From Bacteroidota bacterium (GTDB lineage Bacteria > Bacteroidota > Bacteroidia > Chitinophagales > Saprospiraceae): a stretch of 64,000 nt of DNA. The number at the start of each line of letters is the position of its first letter. Within the stretch, counting starts at the first letter, position 1. The position numbers were made by a program, and so were the translations under genes. Location: contig CAUJDW010000052.1 of the NCBI GenBank assembly GCA_963169455.1, positions 1 to 64,000 on the forward strand, read 5' to 3'. The notes under the pieces are model-generated. The model had not been told where the DNA came from. It saw only the letters and a program-made list of their open reading frames with translations, and searched no databases. Of the stretch, positions 1 to 8,227 are shown piece after piece.

Positions 1-1
1 C

Positions 2-772
2 CTCCCTTATCCCTGTTGCAGCTGGGATTATGTAGACAACAACATTATGGCCTACTCACGATACACCGAATGTTGTGCGGCTTATACGGAAGGACAGATC
101 ACCCGCATCCTGGAAAATTTAAGCACGGATACCTACTGCAAATACATAGAAGAAATAACCTCTGATTGCGCCCCGCCAATGGCCAATATACATATATTGC
201 CTACGGAAGCTGATGAAGACGACTGTTCCTATTGCCTGAATTTATCGGCCAGCATGCATGATGAGTATTATAAAGTAGATTTCTTTAAAAGCAACGGCGA
301 CCCCTTTTACACCACCGGATGGTTGAGCGGGCCGGCTAACCGTTTCTGTATCTCCAAGTCTATTCGCCCACCCTATAACTACCATTATGGTTTTCAGGCA
401 GGGCAGCTTTATACGGCAAAACTTACCGTAGAAAACTATTGTGGCGATAAAGCAGAAGAAGAGATCACTTTCCTGTTTGACGGGGTGGGCTGTGACCCGG
501 AAGACCCGGGTCAACAGATTACCATTACCAACCTGTATCCCAACCCATTTACTAATTCCCTTCAAGTGGAATACGAAACCCAAAAGGCAGGCTATCTGAA
601 CATGTGGCTGGCTCCCGCCTCCGGGCCGGATATCCTGATGCACTCTGAATACATTACCACGCCTGGGAGCTTTCAGAAATCTTTATCCACTGGCTCTGTT
701 GCCTCAGGATTATATTATTTTGTACTGGAACTTGATGGAGAACTCGTCGCAGAAACCATATTAAAAATATAA
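2..772 (+). CDS. Secreted zinc metalloprotease, C-terminal part (M43/zincin-like), T9SS-sorted; 5' end outside window
   Basis: The reading frame is open to the left edge, so this is the 3' part of a longer gene; the first in-window ATG (47) is internal. The bases at 35-58 encode DNNIMAYS, which resembles the Met-turn of metzincin peptidases, and the following Cys-rich stretch with a TEGQITRIL helix resembles the end of M43 (pappalysin/cytophagalysin) catalytic domains. The HExxH motif would lie upstream and cannot be checked. The C-terminus is a T9SS type A sorting domain starting at LYPNPF (about 533-550) and ending in a basic-hydrophobic strand (ETILKI), so the product should be exported through the T9SS and cleaved or anchored at the surface. 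The next gene begins 3 bases after the stop, suggesting co-transcription. The sorting domain is firm; the peptidase call rests on the Met-turn region only. Confidence 0.6.
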   Translation, partial: LPYPCCSWDYVDNNIMAYSRYTECCAAYTEGQITRILENLSTDTYCKYIEEITSDCAPPMANIHILPTEADEDDCSYCLNLSASMHDEYYKVDFFKSNGDPFYTTGWLSGPANRFCISKSIRPPYNYHYGFQAGQLYTAKLTVENYCGDKAEEEITFLFDGVGCDPEDPGQQITITNLYPNPFTNSLQVEYETQKAGYLNMWLAPASGPDILMHSEYITTPGSFQKSLSTGSVASGLYYFVLELDGELVAETILKI

Positions 773-775
773 GCC

Positions 776-1714
776 ATGCTTCGCCATACCACGCTGCTCC
801 TTTTGTTGTTACCCGGATGTACACTTCTGCTGGCCCAGCCCACGGCGCAGTTCGAAACCACTTTTTATTTTGAAGACGCCATAGGCAACCGGGATTCCGT
901 GATTGTAGGGTACGACACCTTGGCCACTCACGATATTGAATCCGAGTTCGGAGAAATGGAGATACTGGCTCCATTTGACTCCATATTCGAAGTAAGGGCC
1001 GGGCATTTTGACTGGCCATGGCGGGAAAAGTTGTCCAAAAAAATTATAGACAGAGGCACAATAGCGGTAGGGCCTAATCCGCCGGAGGATTGCTACTCGG
1101 GTGGAAGGATATTTATTTATGTCTGGGCAACCCATCAACCCGTCAAGGTATGGTGGGGCCGGCCCACCTTCCTGAATTCACGCTGTTACAGGGCTTCTGC
1201 TTTGCTGAATCATTGGGAAGATGAACTTGCCGGCCCTATCGCCCCGGAAGATATCCCGCCTGAATACGCCTGTCTGGCCGCTGAAGACTCCATTTTTTTC
1301 GACATGTCTGAGGAGTATCTGACGGCTGATGGCTCGATAGCGCGCATTAGTCTTGAAAAAGAGGTGCAGGGCCTTGGAGAGCAGACGATATATGGGCTTC
1401 GCTTTTTTCCTGCTTCTACCCCCTATGATTATTCTCCCTGTTATTGGGTAACCGCTACGCGGGAAACTACTGAACCGCAAGGCCTGCTTATTTATCCCAA
1501 CCCTACATCAGGGGAGTTGAATACGCAGATGCCGGAAGGGGTGGAAGCGGAGCAAATGGAGCTGTATGACATCCGCGGCACACTGCTCCGCCGGCAACAG
1601 CGCGGAGCTCCGCCGATGACATCTGGCTTATCGGGGCTGCCTCCGGGCATCTACCAGATACTGGTTACGGGAAGCGACGGGAAGCGGTATTTTGGGCGGG
1701 TGGTAAAGCAGTGA
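776..1714 (+). CDS. Secreted protein with T9SS type A sorting domain, function unknown
   Basis: 312 aa. Residues 1-20 form a signal peptide (Leu-rich core ending LLLAQ). The middle, about residues 25-235, has no domain I recognise; it contains several Cys residues. The last ~75 residues are a T9SS sorting domain starting LLIYPNPTSGEL and ending FGRVVKQ. Its final strand (QILVTGSDGKRYFGRVVKQ) is almost the same as the end of the protein encoded at 1827-2669, so the two are paralogous at least in the sorting module. It starts 3 bases after the upstream protease stop, so it probably belongs to the same transcript. No function is proposed. Confidence 0.8.
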   Translation: MLRHTTLLLLLLPGCTLLLAQPTAQFETTFYFEDAIGNRDSVIVGYDTLATHDIESEFGEMEILAPFDSIFEVRAGHFDWPWREKLSKKIIDRGTIAVGPNPPEDCYSGGRIFIYVWATHQPVKVWWGRPTFLNSRCYRASALLNHWEDELAGPIAPEDIPPEYACLAAEDSIFFDMSEEYLTADGSIARISLEKEVQGLGEQTIYGLRFFPASTPYDYSPCYWVTATRETTEPQGLLIYPNPTSGELNTQMPEGVEAEQMELYDIRGTLLRRQQRGAPPMTSGLSGLPPGIYQILVTGSDGKRYFGRVVKQ

Positions 1715-1826
1715 CTGTCAAATAACACTGGCCTCCGGCCCGAGAAATGATGATCAAAGATATTTGAGAGCAGGATCGCTTTCTGTTGCAGGGCCTGGCC
1801 CCGTGTTCCACTAAAATACACTTCAA

Positions 1827-2669
1827 ATGAAAAGAATTAAAACAGCTATTCTACCTATGCTTCTTTTTCCTTGTTGCTTATTAGCTCAGATAATTAACAA
1901 TCCAGGTTTTGAGGTATGGGTGTTTTCAGGCTCTGCCTATCATCCTGAACACTGGATTGCGCCTCCTTTTCTTGGAGAGCAACACTACCCCATAGAAAAA
2001 GTTGACAACCCTAATATGGGCCAATATGCGCTAAAAATTAAAAACACAATGCCCAGCCCTTCCAGCGTAGGGGGCGCGCCTGGAGATATTAAGACAACCT
2101 TTATGCCGAGTTCTCAACATTTCCGCCTAAGCATGGACGTAAAATACGATACGATCATTCCACCTGGTAAGGCCAGAATTGATATCATAGCCCCAGGCTT
2201 TTTGTACACCTACTGGGTGGATGAACAAATAACGGAGGAAATGGAAACTATTCATTTGGATGTGGAACTTCCCGCTGCTCATGATGCTCTAACCCTCCGC
2301 ATCGAAGCCCAGGGCGTATATAACCCGAATTATGGGACGCCTCCTTTCAACGGAGGTTTTGATGGTTACGCCGAGATCGTCGTTGACAACATCGTATACG
2401 AGGATGTCGTGCCCGTCAGAGAAGCCCTGAAGGAGGAGTTAGAAAACATATTCCCCAACCCCACTTCTGGTCCTGTTTACATTAAGTTGCCGGATGGTAT
2501 TAGGGCTGTACAAACAGAATTTTACAGTGCCAATGGGGCTCTGCTTCTCCAACAAAGCAACCTCCTGTCAGAGGCGTTTGACCTGTCTGGCCTGCCTGCC
2601 GATATCTATCATATACTTGTGGTGGGCAGCGACGGGAAGTTGTATTGGGGAAGGGTAGTGAAGCAATAG
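1827..2669 (+). CDS. Secreted T9SS cargo protein with a possible carbohydrate-binding (jelly-roll) domain
   Basis: 280 aa. Signal peptide at residues 1-20 (ends CLLAQ). The body begins NPGFEVW and continues with HPEHWIAPP; this N-P-G-F-E-x-W opening is typical of beta-sandwich carbohydrate-binding or PCMD-like domains in Bacteroidota secreted proteins, and a later segment (YAEIVVDNIVYE) looks like the closing strand of such a fold. The T9SS sorting domain starts IFPNPTSG (near residue 210) and ends WGRVVKQ. The base composition of the first two thirds is clearly more A+T-rich than most of the window. The sugar-binding role is inferred from fold resemblance only. Confidence 0.75.
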   Translation: MKRIKTAILPMLLFPCCLLAQIINNPGFEVWVFSGSAYHPEHWIAPPFLGEQHYPIEKVDNPNMGQYALKIKNTMPSPSSVGGAPGDIKTTFMPSSQHFRLSMDVKYDTIIPPGKARIDIIAPGFLYTYWVDEQITEEMETIHLDVELPAAHDALTLRIEAQGVYNPNYGTPPFNGGFDGYAEIVVDNIVYEDVVPVREALKEELENIFPNPTSGPVYIKLPDGIRAVQTEFYSANGALLLQQSNLLSEAFDLSGLPADIYHILVVGSDGKLYWGRVVKQ

Positions 2670-2756
2670 AGCTCTTCTTTGCTTTCAAAAAAACGGCCAA
2701 CAAAGGCTTATTTTTGATTCCTGTTAAAAATCTGAAATTAAGCAGCAGGCTTCAAA

Positions 2757-2775
2757 CTGCCAAGAACCTTGGCAG
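2757..2775. terminator. Perfect 8-bp hairpin between convergent genes
   Basis: CTGCCAAG-AAC-CTTGGCAG lies in the 129-bp gap between the convergent stops at 2669 and 2799. There is no long T-run on either side, so terminator function is a guess from position. Confidence 0.35.
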
Positions 2776-2798
2776 CAGGCTAAGGGCCGATCTACTAT

Positions 2799-4097
2799 CT
2801 ACCGAAAATTTCGCTCATAATATTCCACCACCCGTTCATCGGTGATGATATCCTGGTGCCGGATGGGTTGTTTCAGGACGATGCCCTCCAGGCTGCGGCA
2901 CCGGCTGAGGGCTACATACGTCTGCCCGTGTTCAAAGGCGCCGCGCCCCAGGTCGATGATGACCTTGTCGAAGGTTTTGCCCTGGGATTTGTGGACCGTG
3001 ATGGCCCAGGCCAGGCGCAGAGGGAACTGTCGGAAGGTACCGATGGTTTCTGTATCGATCTTGTTGGGGTCTTCCAGTGAGGCTTTGTACCGTAAGATTT
3101 CCCAGTCCATTTGCCCGACTTCAATACTGCGCCGGCCGCCGCTTTCTTCCACCGCCACCGTAATGCTGTCGTCCTTCATATTCGTCACCTGCCCGATGGT
3201 GCCGTTCACGAACTGCTTGTCGGGGTCATTTTTCAGGAACATTACCTGGGCGCCCAGCTTGAGCCGGAGTATGGCGTCGGTAGGGTAGAGGCGGGGGTCG
3301 AACTCCCCGGTGATGGTGGCCATGTACTGGCGTTCCGGCAGCGGAATGCCTTCCAGTTTATTCCGGTTGATGGCGTCCACTTTGGCATTGGTGGCGGAGA
3401 GGGTGATAAAAAAATCTTCGGCTTCGAAGGCAGGCAGGTAGCGGCTGTTGAGGTCCTCCAGGTCTTCATGATCGGCCAGGTTGAGGCGTACAGAATCCAG
3501 AAGCCTTAAGAAATGCCGGTTTTCCTGGCGGTAGACTTTGCCCAGTTCCAGGGTTTCCAACTCGAAGCCATCCCGGAAGACGTGGGCTGAGAAGAAGTAG
3601 GGAGAATCGTATTCCGATTGAAAGCGGAAGGCTTCCACGTCATTGGCCACTACCGGTGGTAGTTGGAACAGGTCGCCGAAGAAGGCCACCTGCAGCCCGC
3701 CGAAGGGCAGGGGGTTGTCGCGGTTGATGCGCAGAAACCAGTCGATATTGTCGAGCAGGTCGGCCCGTACCATGGAGATTTCGTCGATGACAAGCATTTC
3801 CAGGTTCTGGTACAGGCGCCGGTCACGGCGCTTTCTGATCTCCTGCCGGGAAAGGGGGCGGGGCGGGAAGCCGAAGAAGGAGTGGATGGTCTGGCCTTTG
3901 ACGTTCAGGGCGGCGATGCCGGTCGGCGCAACCACCACGGCCTTTTTGCGGGTAGTCTGCCGGAACAATTGCAGCAGGGTCGATTTTCCCGTTCCGGCCC
4001 GCCCGGTGATGAAGGCATTTCTCCCCTCTTTTTCCAGCATCCCCAGCGCATACCGGAAATCGGCGTTGAGTTCGAGGGGTGTTTTGTCCAGGGGCAT
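2799..4097 (-). CDS. PIF1-like / RecD2-like SF1 DNA helicase (AAA family ATPase)
   Basis: About 432 aa from the ATG at 4097; the frame can also start at a TTG (4106) that overlaps the upstream stop. SF1 helicase motifs appear in order: Walker A GRAGTGKST (residues ~32-40), motif Ia VAPTGIAALNVKGQTIHSFF, Walker B VIDEISMVRADLL, motif III FFGDLFQLPPV, and the C-terminal UvrD_C_2-type motifs ITVHKSQGKTFDKVI and YVALSRCRSLEGI. This is the compact PIF1-like architecture common in Bacteroidota, acting as an ATP-dependent DNA (or RNA-DNA hybrid) unwinding enzyme in the cytoplasm. It follows the secreted nuclease gene (stop at 4103) with essentially no gap, so the two are probably one transcription unit, though a shared function is not obvious because one protein is exported. 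Confidence 0.88.
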   Translation of the reverse strand: MPLDKTPLELNADFRYALGMLEKEGRNAFITGRAGTGKSTLLQLFRQTTRKKAVVVAPTGIAALNVKGQTIHSFFGFPPRPLSRQEIRKRRDRRLYQNLEMLVIDEISMVRADLLDNIDWFLRINRDNPLPFGGLQVAFFGDLFQLPPVVANDVEAFRFQSEYDSPYFFSAHVFRDGFELETLELGKVYRQENRHFLRLLDSVRLNLADHEDLEDLNSRYLPAFEAEDFFITLSATNAKVDAINRNKLEGIPLPERQYMATITGEFDPRLYPTDAILRLKLGAQVMFLKNDPDKQFVNGTIGQVTNMKDDSITVAVEESGGRRSIEVGQMDWEILRYKASLEDPNKIDTETIGTFRQFPLRLAWAITVHKSQGKTFDKVIIDLGRGAFEHGQTYVALSRCRSLEGIVLKQPIRHQDIITDERVVEYYERNFR

Positions 4098-4102
4098 GCC
4101 GG

Positions 4103-5134
4103 TCAAACCGATTTGATCAAGATGACGTAAACGGGGAAATGGTCGCTGAAGCCGCCCAGATACTGGCTGCCGGAATAGGTGCGGAAAGGATAACCCCGGA
4201 AGTTGCCGCTTTTCTGGATCAGGTACAGTTCGTTGTGGATCTTGGCCTGGTAATACTGGTATCCACCCGCTTTGGGGTTGATCAGCCCGTGCGACAGGAT
4301 GATCTGGTCGAAAAGGCTCCAGGCGTCGCGGTAGGCCAGGGTGCCTATGCCTCTTTTGTAGTAGTCGTACATGGGGTTGAACAGGCCGCCCGGGCGCACC
4401 TGCTCCCGCTCGCGTTTGGCGTTCAGCACCTGCCGCACGCTGGGGCTGACGGGGTCGTCGTTGAGGTCGCCCATGATGATCACCTTGGCGTTGGGGTCGG
4501 CAGCCGCCAGGGAGTCAACAACTTGTTTACATATCATAGCCCCGGCATTTCGGAAGGGCTGGGTGGCGGATTCGCCCCCCCGCCGGCTCGGCCAGTGGTT
4601 GACCAGCACGTGCAGGGGCTCGCCGTCGTACAGGCCCGAGACGAAGAGGATGTCGCGGGTGTAAACCCGGCTGCTGTCATCCTCATAGATCAGCAGGGGG
4701 ATGGGCCGGCTGGATGTCACCTTATAGTATTTGGGCTGGTAGATCAGGGCAACGTCGATGCCCCGCCGGTCGGGAGAGTCGTAATGCACGATCTGGTAAT
4801 CTCTGTCTTTTACCAGCGGATGCCGGCTGAAATCCTCCAGGACTTTGCGGTTTTCTATCTCGGCAACACCCAGGATGGATACGCCGTCGGGGGTCAGGTC
4901 TGTACCCAGTTCGGAAACGACCCGGGCCAGGTTGCCCAGTTTTTCCTGATAAATCTCCGGGGTGTAGCGGTTGGCGCCATCCGGCGTGAATTCCTCATCA
5001 TTGATGGCAGGGTCGTTCTCCGTATCGAAGAGGTTTTCGAAATTGTAGAAACCGATACAGCCGACTTTATACTGCTGCTGAGCAGAAATGAAAAGTGGGG
5101 TTAACAAGAAGAACAGAAAAAAAAGATGCTTCAT
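4103..5134 (-). CDS. Secreted endonuclease/exonuclease/phosphatase (EEP) family protein
   Basis: 343 aa with a clear signal peptide (residues 1-19, ending FISAQ). EEP-fold motifs are all present: NFENLFDT (31-38), the metal-binding glutamate in VAEIEN (~90-95), NHWPSRRGG (179-187), MGDLND (221-226) and the terminal FSDHFPV, which carries the catalytic Asp-His pair. The family hydrolyses phosphodiester bonds in a Mg2+-dependent way; export suggests a substrate outside the cytoplasm, such as extracellular DNA or RNA, although sphingomyelinase- or phosphatase-like members exist. It is divergent from the TonB receptor/OB-lipoprotein pair, which fits a nucleic-acid scavenging role (inference). Confidence 0.88.
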   Translation of the reverse strand: MKHLFFLFFLLTPLFISAQQQYKVGCIGFYNFENLFDTENDPAINDEEFTPDGANRYTPEIYQEKLGNLARVVSELGTDLTPDGVSILGVAEIENRKVLEDFSRHPLVKDRDYQIVHYDSPDRRGIDVALIYQPKYYKVTSSRPIPLLIYEDDSSRVYTRDILFVSGLYDGEPLHVLVNHWPSRRGGESATQPFRNAGAMICKQVVDSLAAADPNAKVIIMGDLNDDPVSPSVRQVLNAKREREQVRPGGLFNPMYDYYKRGIGTLAYRDAWSLFDQIILSHGLINPKAGGYQYYQAKIHNELYLIQKSGNFRGYPFRTYSGSQYLGGFSDHFPVYVILIKSV

Positions 5135-5199
5135 TATTGTGGAATTACAGGTTTAAATGGCTTTGCCTTTTTTCGGGGATTTCCTGGCTCTTTCCCACT

Positions 5200-5245
5200 T
5201 TTTACCCGGCCGATCCCGACATTAGTCGGGAGAGGACGGGCCGCT
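5200..5245 (+). repeat. Copy A of a short dispersed intergenic repeat containing a hairpin
   Basis: The stretch starting TTTTACCCGGCCGATCCCGA is matched on the opposite strand at 11583-11625 (TTTTACCCGGCTAATCCCGA, then AGGACGGG in both). In this copy TCCCGAC-ATTA-GTCGGGA (5214-5231) forms a perfect hairpin. It lies in the divergent intergenic region and codes for nothing visible. Confidence 0.5.
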
Positions 5246-5368
5246 TTCCGCCTTCGCCTTCCCATTAGTTCATTTTAAAGAGCGTCTAATATATGACGAT
5301 TGCTCCCTTTCCGGGTATTATCTCTGTGTTAATTTTTGAGCGGGTAATCGCGAATTGGCGGGAAATCT

Positions 5369-5376
5369 TAACTTTG
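5369..5376 (+). promoter_or_regulatory. Candidate Bacteroidota -7 element (TAACTTTG) for the TonB receptor gene
   Basis: TAACTTTG matches TANNTTTG of the Bacteroidota primary sigma factor. No good TTTG is found 17-20 bp upstream. If used, transcription would start near 5383, which argues against the most upstream possible TTG start (5355) and for ATG 5388 or 5406. Confidence 0.4.
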
Positions 5377-5387
5377 CGCCATTGTTC

Positions 5388-8213
5388 ATGCGATTCTTAC
5401 TGTTTATGTTGCTAAAAACCAACTACCTTACCCTGATCCTCCTCTTCTTTTCCCTGCAACTATCCGCTCAAACCACGATCATCCGGGGCGCCGTCCTGGA
5501 AGCCGGCACGGCAAACCCGCTGCCGGGAACGGAAGTGCGTTTGCCCACGGGCATAGGGGCCACCTCCGATTCGGAAGGGCGCTTCGAACTGCGGCTCACT
5601 CTGGGCGCCGGGCGGATCGTGTTGTCTTTCCAGCGGGCCAGTTTTTCCACCCGCGAACTGGAAGTGGAACTGGATGGAAAAGCGGAGATCGACCTGGGAA
5701 ATATCGAGCTTTCACCTAAGGAGGAATCCGACATCTTCGGCTCCGAAGACCTCATTCCGACCATCACCATCACCACCGATGACGCCACCGGCGTTGGCGA
5801 CCAGAACATTTCGGGTGTGCTGACTGCATCGCGCGATGTTTTCGTCTCCGCCGCCGCCTTCGTTTTCGGCCCGGCGCGCTTCCGCATCCGCGGCTACGAC
5901 TCGGAGCACACCGCCATGCTCATGAACGGCATTCCGGTCAACGACCCCGAAAGCGGGCAGGTGTACTGGAGCAGCTGGGGCGGCCTGAACGACGTGATGC
6001 GCTTCCGCGAAAACAACGTAGGCCTCGAGGCTGTTCCCTACGCCTTCGGCGGCGTGGGCGGGGCCTCCAGCTTCGACACCCGCGCCAGCCTGCAGCGCAA
6101 GCAGTTGCGTTTTACGTATTCCCTGTCGAACCGCAGCTACCGCAACCGCCTCATGGCTACCTACACAACCGGCCCCATGGAGGGCGGCTGGGCCGTCTCT
6201 CTTTCGGCTTCGCGCCGCTGGGCGGAGGAGGGCTACATCGACGGCACCTTCTACGACGCCTGGGGGTACTTTATGTCGGTGGACAAAAAGCTGAACGACA
6301 GGCATTCGCTCAACTTCACGGCCTTCGGCGCGCCCAGCAAGCGCGGCCGCTCGGGTGCTTCCGTGGAAGAAATGTACGAACTGGCCGACGACAGGTACTA
6401 CAACCCCAACTGGGGCTTCCAGAACGGCGAAAAGCGCAACGCCCGCGTCGCCAACGTCCACCAGCCCATGGGCATCCTGCGCCACGACTGGCAGCTGAGC
6501 CGAAAAACCTCCCTGCTGACCGCCGTGGGTTATCAGTTCGGCCGCAACGGCAGCACCGCACTCGACTGGTACGACGCCCGCGACCCGCGGCCCGACTACT
6601 ACCGCAACCTGCCCAGCTTCACCTTCGACAGCCAGCGGGAAGCCGTGGAGGAACTGCTGCGCAGCTCCGAGGCCGCCCGCCAGATCAACTGGGATTATCT
6701 GTACGATGTCAACCGCAACAATATCCTTTCGGTAGAAAATGCGAATGGCATCGCGGGCAATACCGTCACCGGCGCGCGCTCCCAGTACGTGGTGGAAGAC
6801 CGCCGATACGACGACCGGCGCCTCATCGGCAACACCATCCTGCAGAGCAACCTCAACGACCACCTGACGCTCAACGGCGGGCTGACGTACATCTGGCATC
6901 AGGGCCATGACTTCAAAGTGCTGGAAGACCTGCTGGGCGGCGATTTCTACCTGGATATCGACAAGTTCGCCGAGTTCGATTCCACTACGAACCGGGAATT
7001 CATCCAGAACGATATCGACACGCCCAACCGCATCGTCCGGGAAGGAGACGTTTTCGGATACGACTACAACATCAACGTGCGGCAAGCGGCCGCCTGGATG
7101 CAGGCCGACTTTACCTATCCGCGCTTCGACTTCTTCCTGGCCGGCAATGTGGGCAATACCAGCTTCTGGCGCACCGGCAACGTGGTAAACGGGAAATTCC
7201 CGGATAATTCAGGGGGAGATTCCGAGAAACAGCTTTTTCCGGAATATGGCTTTAAGGCGGGCTTCACCTTCAAAGCCGACGGGCGCAATTACTTCCTGCT
7301 CAACGGCGGCTACATGACGCAGGCGCCCTCCACCCGCGAAGCTTTCGTTTCGCCACGCACCCGTAATGACGTGGCCGAAGGGCTGGACACGCGCAAAATA
7401 CTGAGCGTGGAAGGCGGCTACCTGCTGAAGGCTCCTTATGCCAAAGCCCGGGTGATCGGCTACTACACGCAGTTCAAAGACCTGCTGTGGAACCGCAGCT
7501 TCTACCTCGACAACGCCATCATCACCGATGACGGAACCCGGGGCGGGTTCGTCAACTACATCATGCCGGGCATCAGCACCCAACACTTCGGCCTGGAACT
7601 GGGCGGGGAGTTTTCCCTGACTTCCGCGCTCAAAGTCAGCGCCGTGGCGGCTCTGGGGCAGTACACCCATACCAACCGCCCCACGGTGACCACCTACCTC
7701 GACAACGTCGCCCAGGAGCTGAGCCGGCAGACGGTTTACATCAAAAACTTCTATGTGTCCGGCACGCCGCAGACCGCATATACCCTGGGCCTCAACTACA
7801 ACTCGCCGAAGTTCTGGTTCGCCAACCTCAACTTCAACTACTTCGACAATATCTGGATCGATTTCAACCCGGCCCGCCGTACGCTCGAGGCCGTGGCCTA
7901 CAGCCAGGACCCCCAATTCGGGGAAGAAGTGGTCACACCGGATTCTCCGCTGTGGAATGAGATCATCGACCAGGAGAAAGCGCCGTCGGCTTTTACCGTT
8001 GACTTTTTCGGCGGAAAATCCTTCAAGTTCGGCAATGTCTTCCTCTACCTCAACCTGGGTGTGAGCAACATTCTGGACAACCGCAACTTCATCACCGGCG
8101 GTTATGAACAACTGCGCTTTGACTACGAAACCAAAGACGTCAACCGCTTTCCCAGCCGCTACTACTACGCCTTCGGGCGCAATTACTTCATCAACCTCGC
8201 CATGAGAATTTAA
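5388..8213 (+). CDS. TonB-dependent outer-membrane receptor with CarboxypepD_reg-like N-terminal domain
   Basis: About 941 aa from ATG 5388; ATG 5406 is also possible, and a TTG at 5355 is unlikely because it precedes a -7 box. Domains in order: signal peptide ending LQLSAQ, carboxypeptidase-regulatory-like beta-sandwich (TIIRGAVLEAGTANPLPGTE onward), plug domain (FRIRGYDSEHTAMLMNGIPV, then VYWSSWGGLND), and a long beta-barrel ending in an aromatic strand (YFINLAMRI). The family imports bulky substrates across the outer membrane using TonB-ExbBD energy. The partner lipoprotein gene follows 14 bp downstream, analogous to SusC/SusD pairs but with a DUF5689 protein in place of SusD. The substrate is unknown; the divergent secreted nuclease suggests nucleic acid or its breakdown products. 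Confidence 0.9.
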   Translation: MRFLLFMLLKTNYLTLILLFFSLQLSAQTTIIRGAVLEAGTANPLPGTEVRLPTGIGATSDSEGRFELRLTLGAGRIVLSFQRASFSTRELEVELDGKAEIDLGNIELSPKEESDIFGSEDLIPTITITTDDATGVGDQNISGVLTASRDVFVSAAAFVFGPARFRIRGYDSEHTAMLMNGIPVNDPESGQVYWSSWGGLNDVMRFRENNVGLEAVPYAFGGVGGASSFDTRASLQRKQLRFTYSLSNRSYRNRLMATYTTGPMEGGWAVSLSASRRWAEEGYIDGTFYDAWGYFMSVDKKLNDRHSLNFTAFGAPSKRGRSGASVEEMYELADDRYYNPNWGFQNGEKRNARVANVHQPMGILRHDWQLSRKTSLLTAVGYQFGRNGSTALDWYDARDPRPDYYRNLPSFTFDSQREAVEELLRSSEAARQINWDYLYDVNRNNILSVENANGIAGNTVTGARSQYVVEDRRYDDRRLIGNTILQSNLNDHLTLNGGLTYIWHQGHDFKVLEDLLGGDFYLDIDKFAEFDSTTNREFIQNDIDTPNRIVREGDVFGYDYNINVRQAAAWMQADFTYPRFDFFLAGNVGNTSFWRTGNVVNGKFPDNSGGDSEKQLFPEYGFKAGFTFKADGRNYFLLNGGYMTQAPSTREAFVSPRTRNDVAEGLDTRKILSVEGGYLLKAPYAKARVIGYYTQFKDLLWNRSFYLDNAIITDDGTRGGFVNYIMPGISTQHFGLELGGEFSLTSALKVSAVAALGQYTHTNRPTVTTYLDNVAQELSRQTVYIKNFYVSGTPQTAYTLGLNYNSPKFWFANLNFNYFDNIWIDFNPARRTLEAVAYSQDPQFGEEVVTPDSPLWNEIIDQEKAPSAFTVDFFGGKSFKFGNVFLYLNLGVSNILDNRNFITGGYEQLRFDYETKDVNRFPSRYYYAFGRNYFINLAMRI

Positions 8214-8227
8214 AAAGCTATAAACCA

